Assembly: GCF_013285155.1 (NCBI RefSeq)
Contig: NZ_JABTEL010000001.1
Location: forward strand, 372,001 to 436,000
Direction of reading: 5' to 3'
DNA: 64,000 bases
From: Winogradskyella undariae
GTDB taxonomy: Bacteria > Bacteroidota > Bacteroidia > Flavobacteriales > Flavobacteriaceae
Of the stretch, positions 63,462 to 64,000 are shown one piece after another; within the stretch, counting starts at the first letter, position 1, and every line of letters starts with the position of its first letter. The notes beneath the pieces were generated by a model that was not told where the DNA came from, did no database searches, and saw only the letters and a program-made list of their open reading frames with translations. Both the position numbers and the translations under genes were made by a program.

Positions 63462-64000
63462 AAAAAGAAGCTTAAATATAATTTTGATAATTAATTATTT
63501 TAAGCTTTAATTGTTTTTTAGACAAAGCCTTATGTTCAAATTATGAATATAAGGCTTTATCTTTTTATTTCTATATGGAATCTATTGCATTTACAATAAT
63601 ATTGACTTTAGTTTTATTGTGAATATAGTATTAGAATTAGCGCGTTAATTCTTTAATAAAAGAAGGTGATTTAAATAGTTTATTTCACTTAATAGTCTTT
63701 GTTTTAGTGGCTTTGGTGGTTTTTTTAGGTACATTGAGAGTTTTTGGAAATCATAGTGTTTTTTGCGTTATATAGTTGCTGATTAGTTGATTATGTTTTT
63801 TGTGTGAGTTTTGTGTTTATTTTTATCTAAAAAAATAGGGAAATGAGCTTCAGCTTTAATATATTTAACAAAAATTTAATCTAAAAATAAGTTAAAAAAT
63901 TGTGTGTATCATGTTAATTCAGTTGTTTTTCTTAATTTTTTGCTGTGTAAATCTTAATCTTTTAAAATATATTCAATGCGTTCTTTGTTATTAGTTTTTA
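63462..64000. other. non-coding 3' end of window with terminator and AT-rich leader
   Basis: No gene is seen in these 539 bases. They hold a 9-bp inverted repeat (AAGCTTAAA at 63468, TTTAAGCTT at 63499) and the terminator at 63524-63558. A long T-rich stretch from about 63700 to the end resembles the untranslated leader of a gene lying beyond the window. Confidence 0.5.
63524..63568 (+). terminator. terminator after the receptor-like gene
   Basis: A 14-bp stem with one G-U pair (63524-63537 with 63545-63558, core AAAGCCTTAT/ATAAGGCTTT) is followed by ATCTTTTTATTT. Confidence 0.85.

Overview
The window looks like a chromosomal segment of a marine-type member of the Flavobacteriaceae (phylum Bacteroidota). 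The evidence is the low G+C content, -7 boxes of the TAnnTTTG type with almost no Shine-Dalgarno sequences, GLPGLI and PepSY-like families, a class II HMG-CoA reductase next to a GYDIA-type GHMP kinase, and a flavobacterial dcw cluster that ends in an FtsZ with a very long C-terminal tail. No phage, insertion sequence, transposon or CRISPR array was seen.

Layout. 1-6.8 kb: a glycan-use block with a GH3 glucosidase cut by the window edge, a secreted esterase, a GH43 lipoprotein and a sugar/H+ symporter. 7.0-14.3 kb: tRNA-Phe on the minus strand, then coaX, a decayed outer-membrane protein gene, a TPR protein, lptC, a small membrane protein, a CNNM/CorC-like protein and a PpiD-like foldase. 14.4-16.7 kb (minus): two mevalonate-pathway genes. 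16.9-23.2 kb: dipeptidyl peptidase IV and two POT peptide transporters, then a secreted thioredoxin. 23.9-28.5 kb (minus): comEC, an NlpC/P60 lipoprotein, lpxB and surE. 28.8-33.7 kb: a Prc-type protease, an orphan OppC-type permease, engB and an alpha/beta hydrolase.

33.9-49.6 kb is a compact division and cell-wall cluster: mraZ-rsmH-ftsL-ftsI-murE-mraY-murD-ftsW-murG-murC-ftsQ-ftsA-ftsZ, without murF, ddl or murB. It is headed by in-phase GTGGT boxes that flank a -7 box and look like an MraZ operator. A GatB/YqeY protein, tRNA-Arg(TCG) and an unusually long perfect hairpin follow.

50.4-58.3 kb carries two separate two-component systems. The first (51.9-53.9 kb) is flanked on both sides by PepSY-like genes, and a shared motif lies upstream of all three transcription units. 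The second (56.1-58.3 kb, RprXY-like) is divergent from a small secreted protein, two GLPGLI proteins and a large TonB-receptor-like barrel (58.4-63.5 kb). Phased TTAAC repeats in that block could be its operator. The last 540 bases hold a terminator and an AT-rich leader with no gene.

The most interesting items are the MraZ operator, the two candidate regulons, the decayed membrane-protein gene and the 24-bp hairpin after tRNA-Arg. I did not find a wholly new multi-gene system that I could defend from sequence alone. All family assignments rest on motif recognition by eye.
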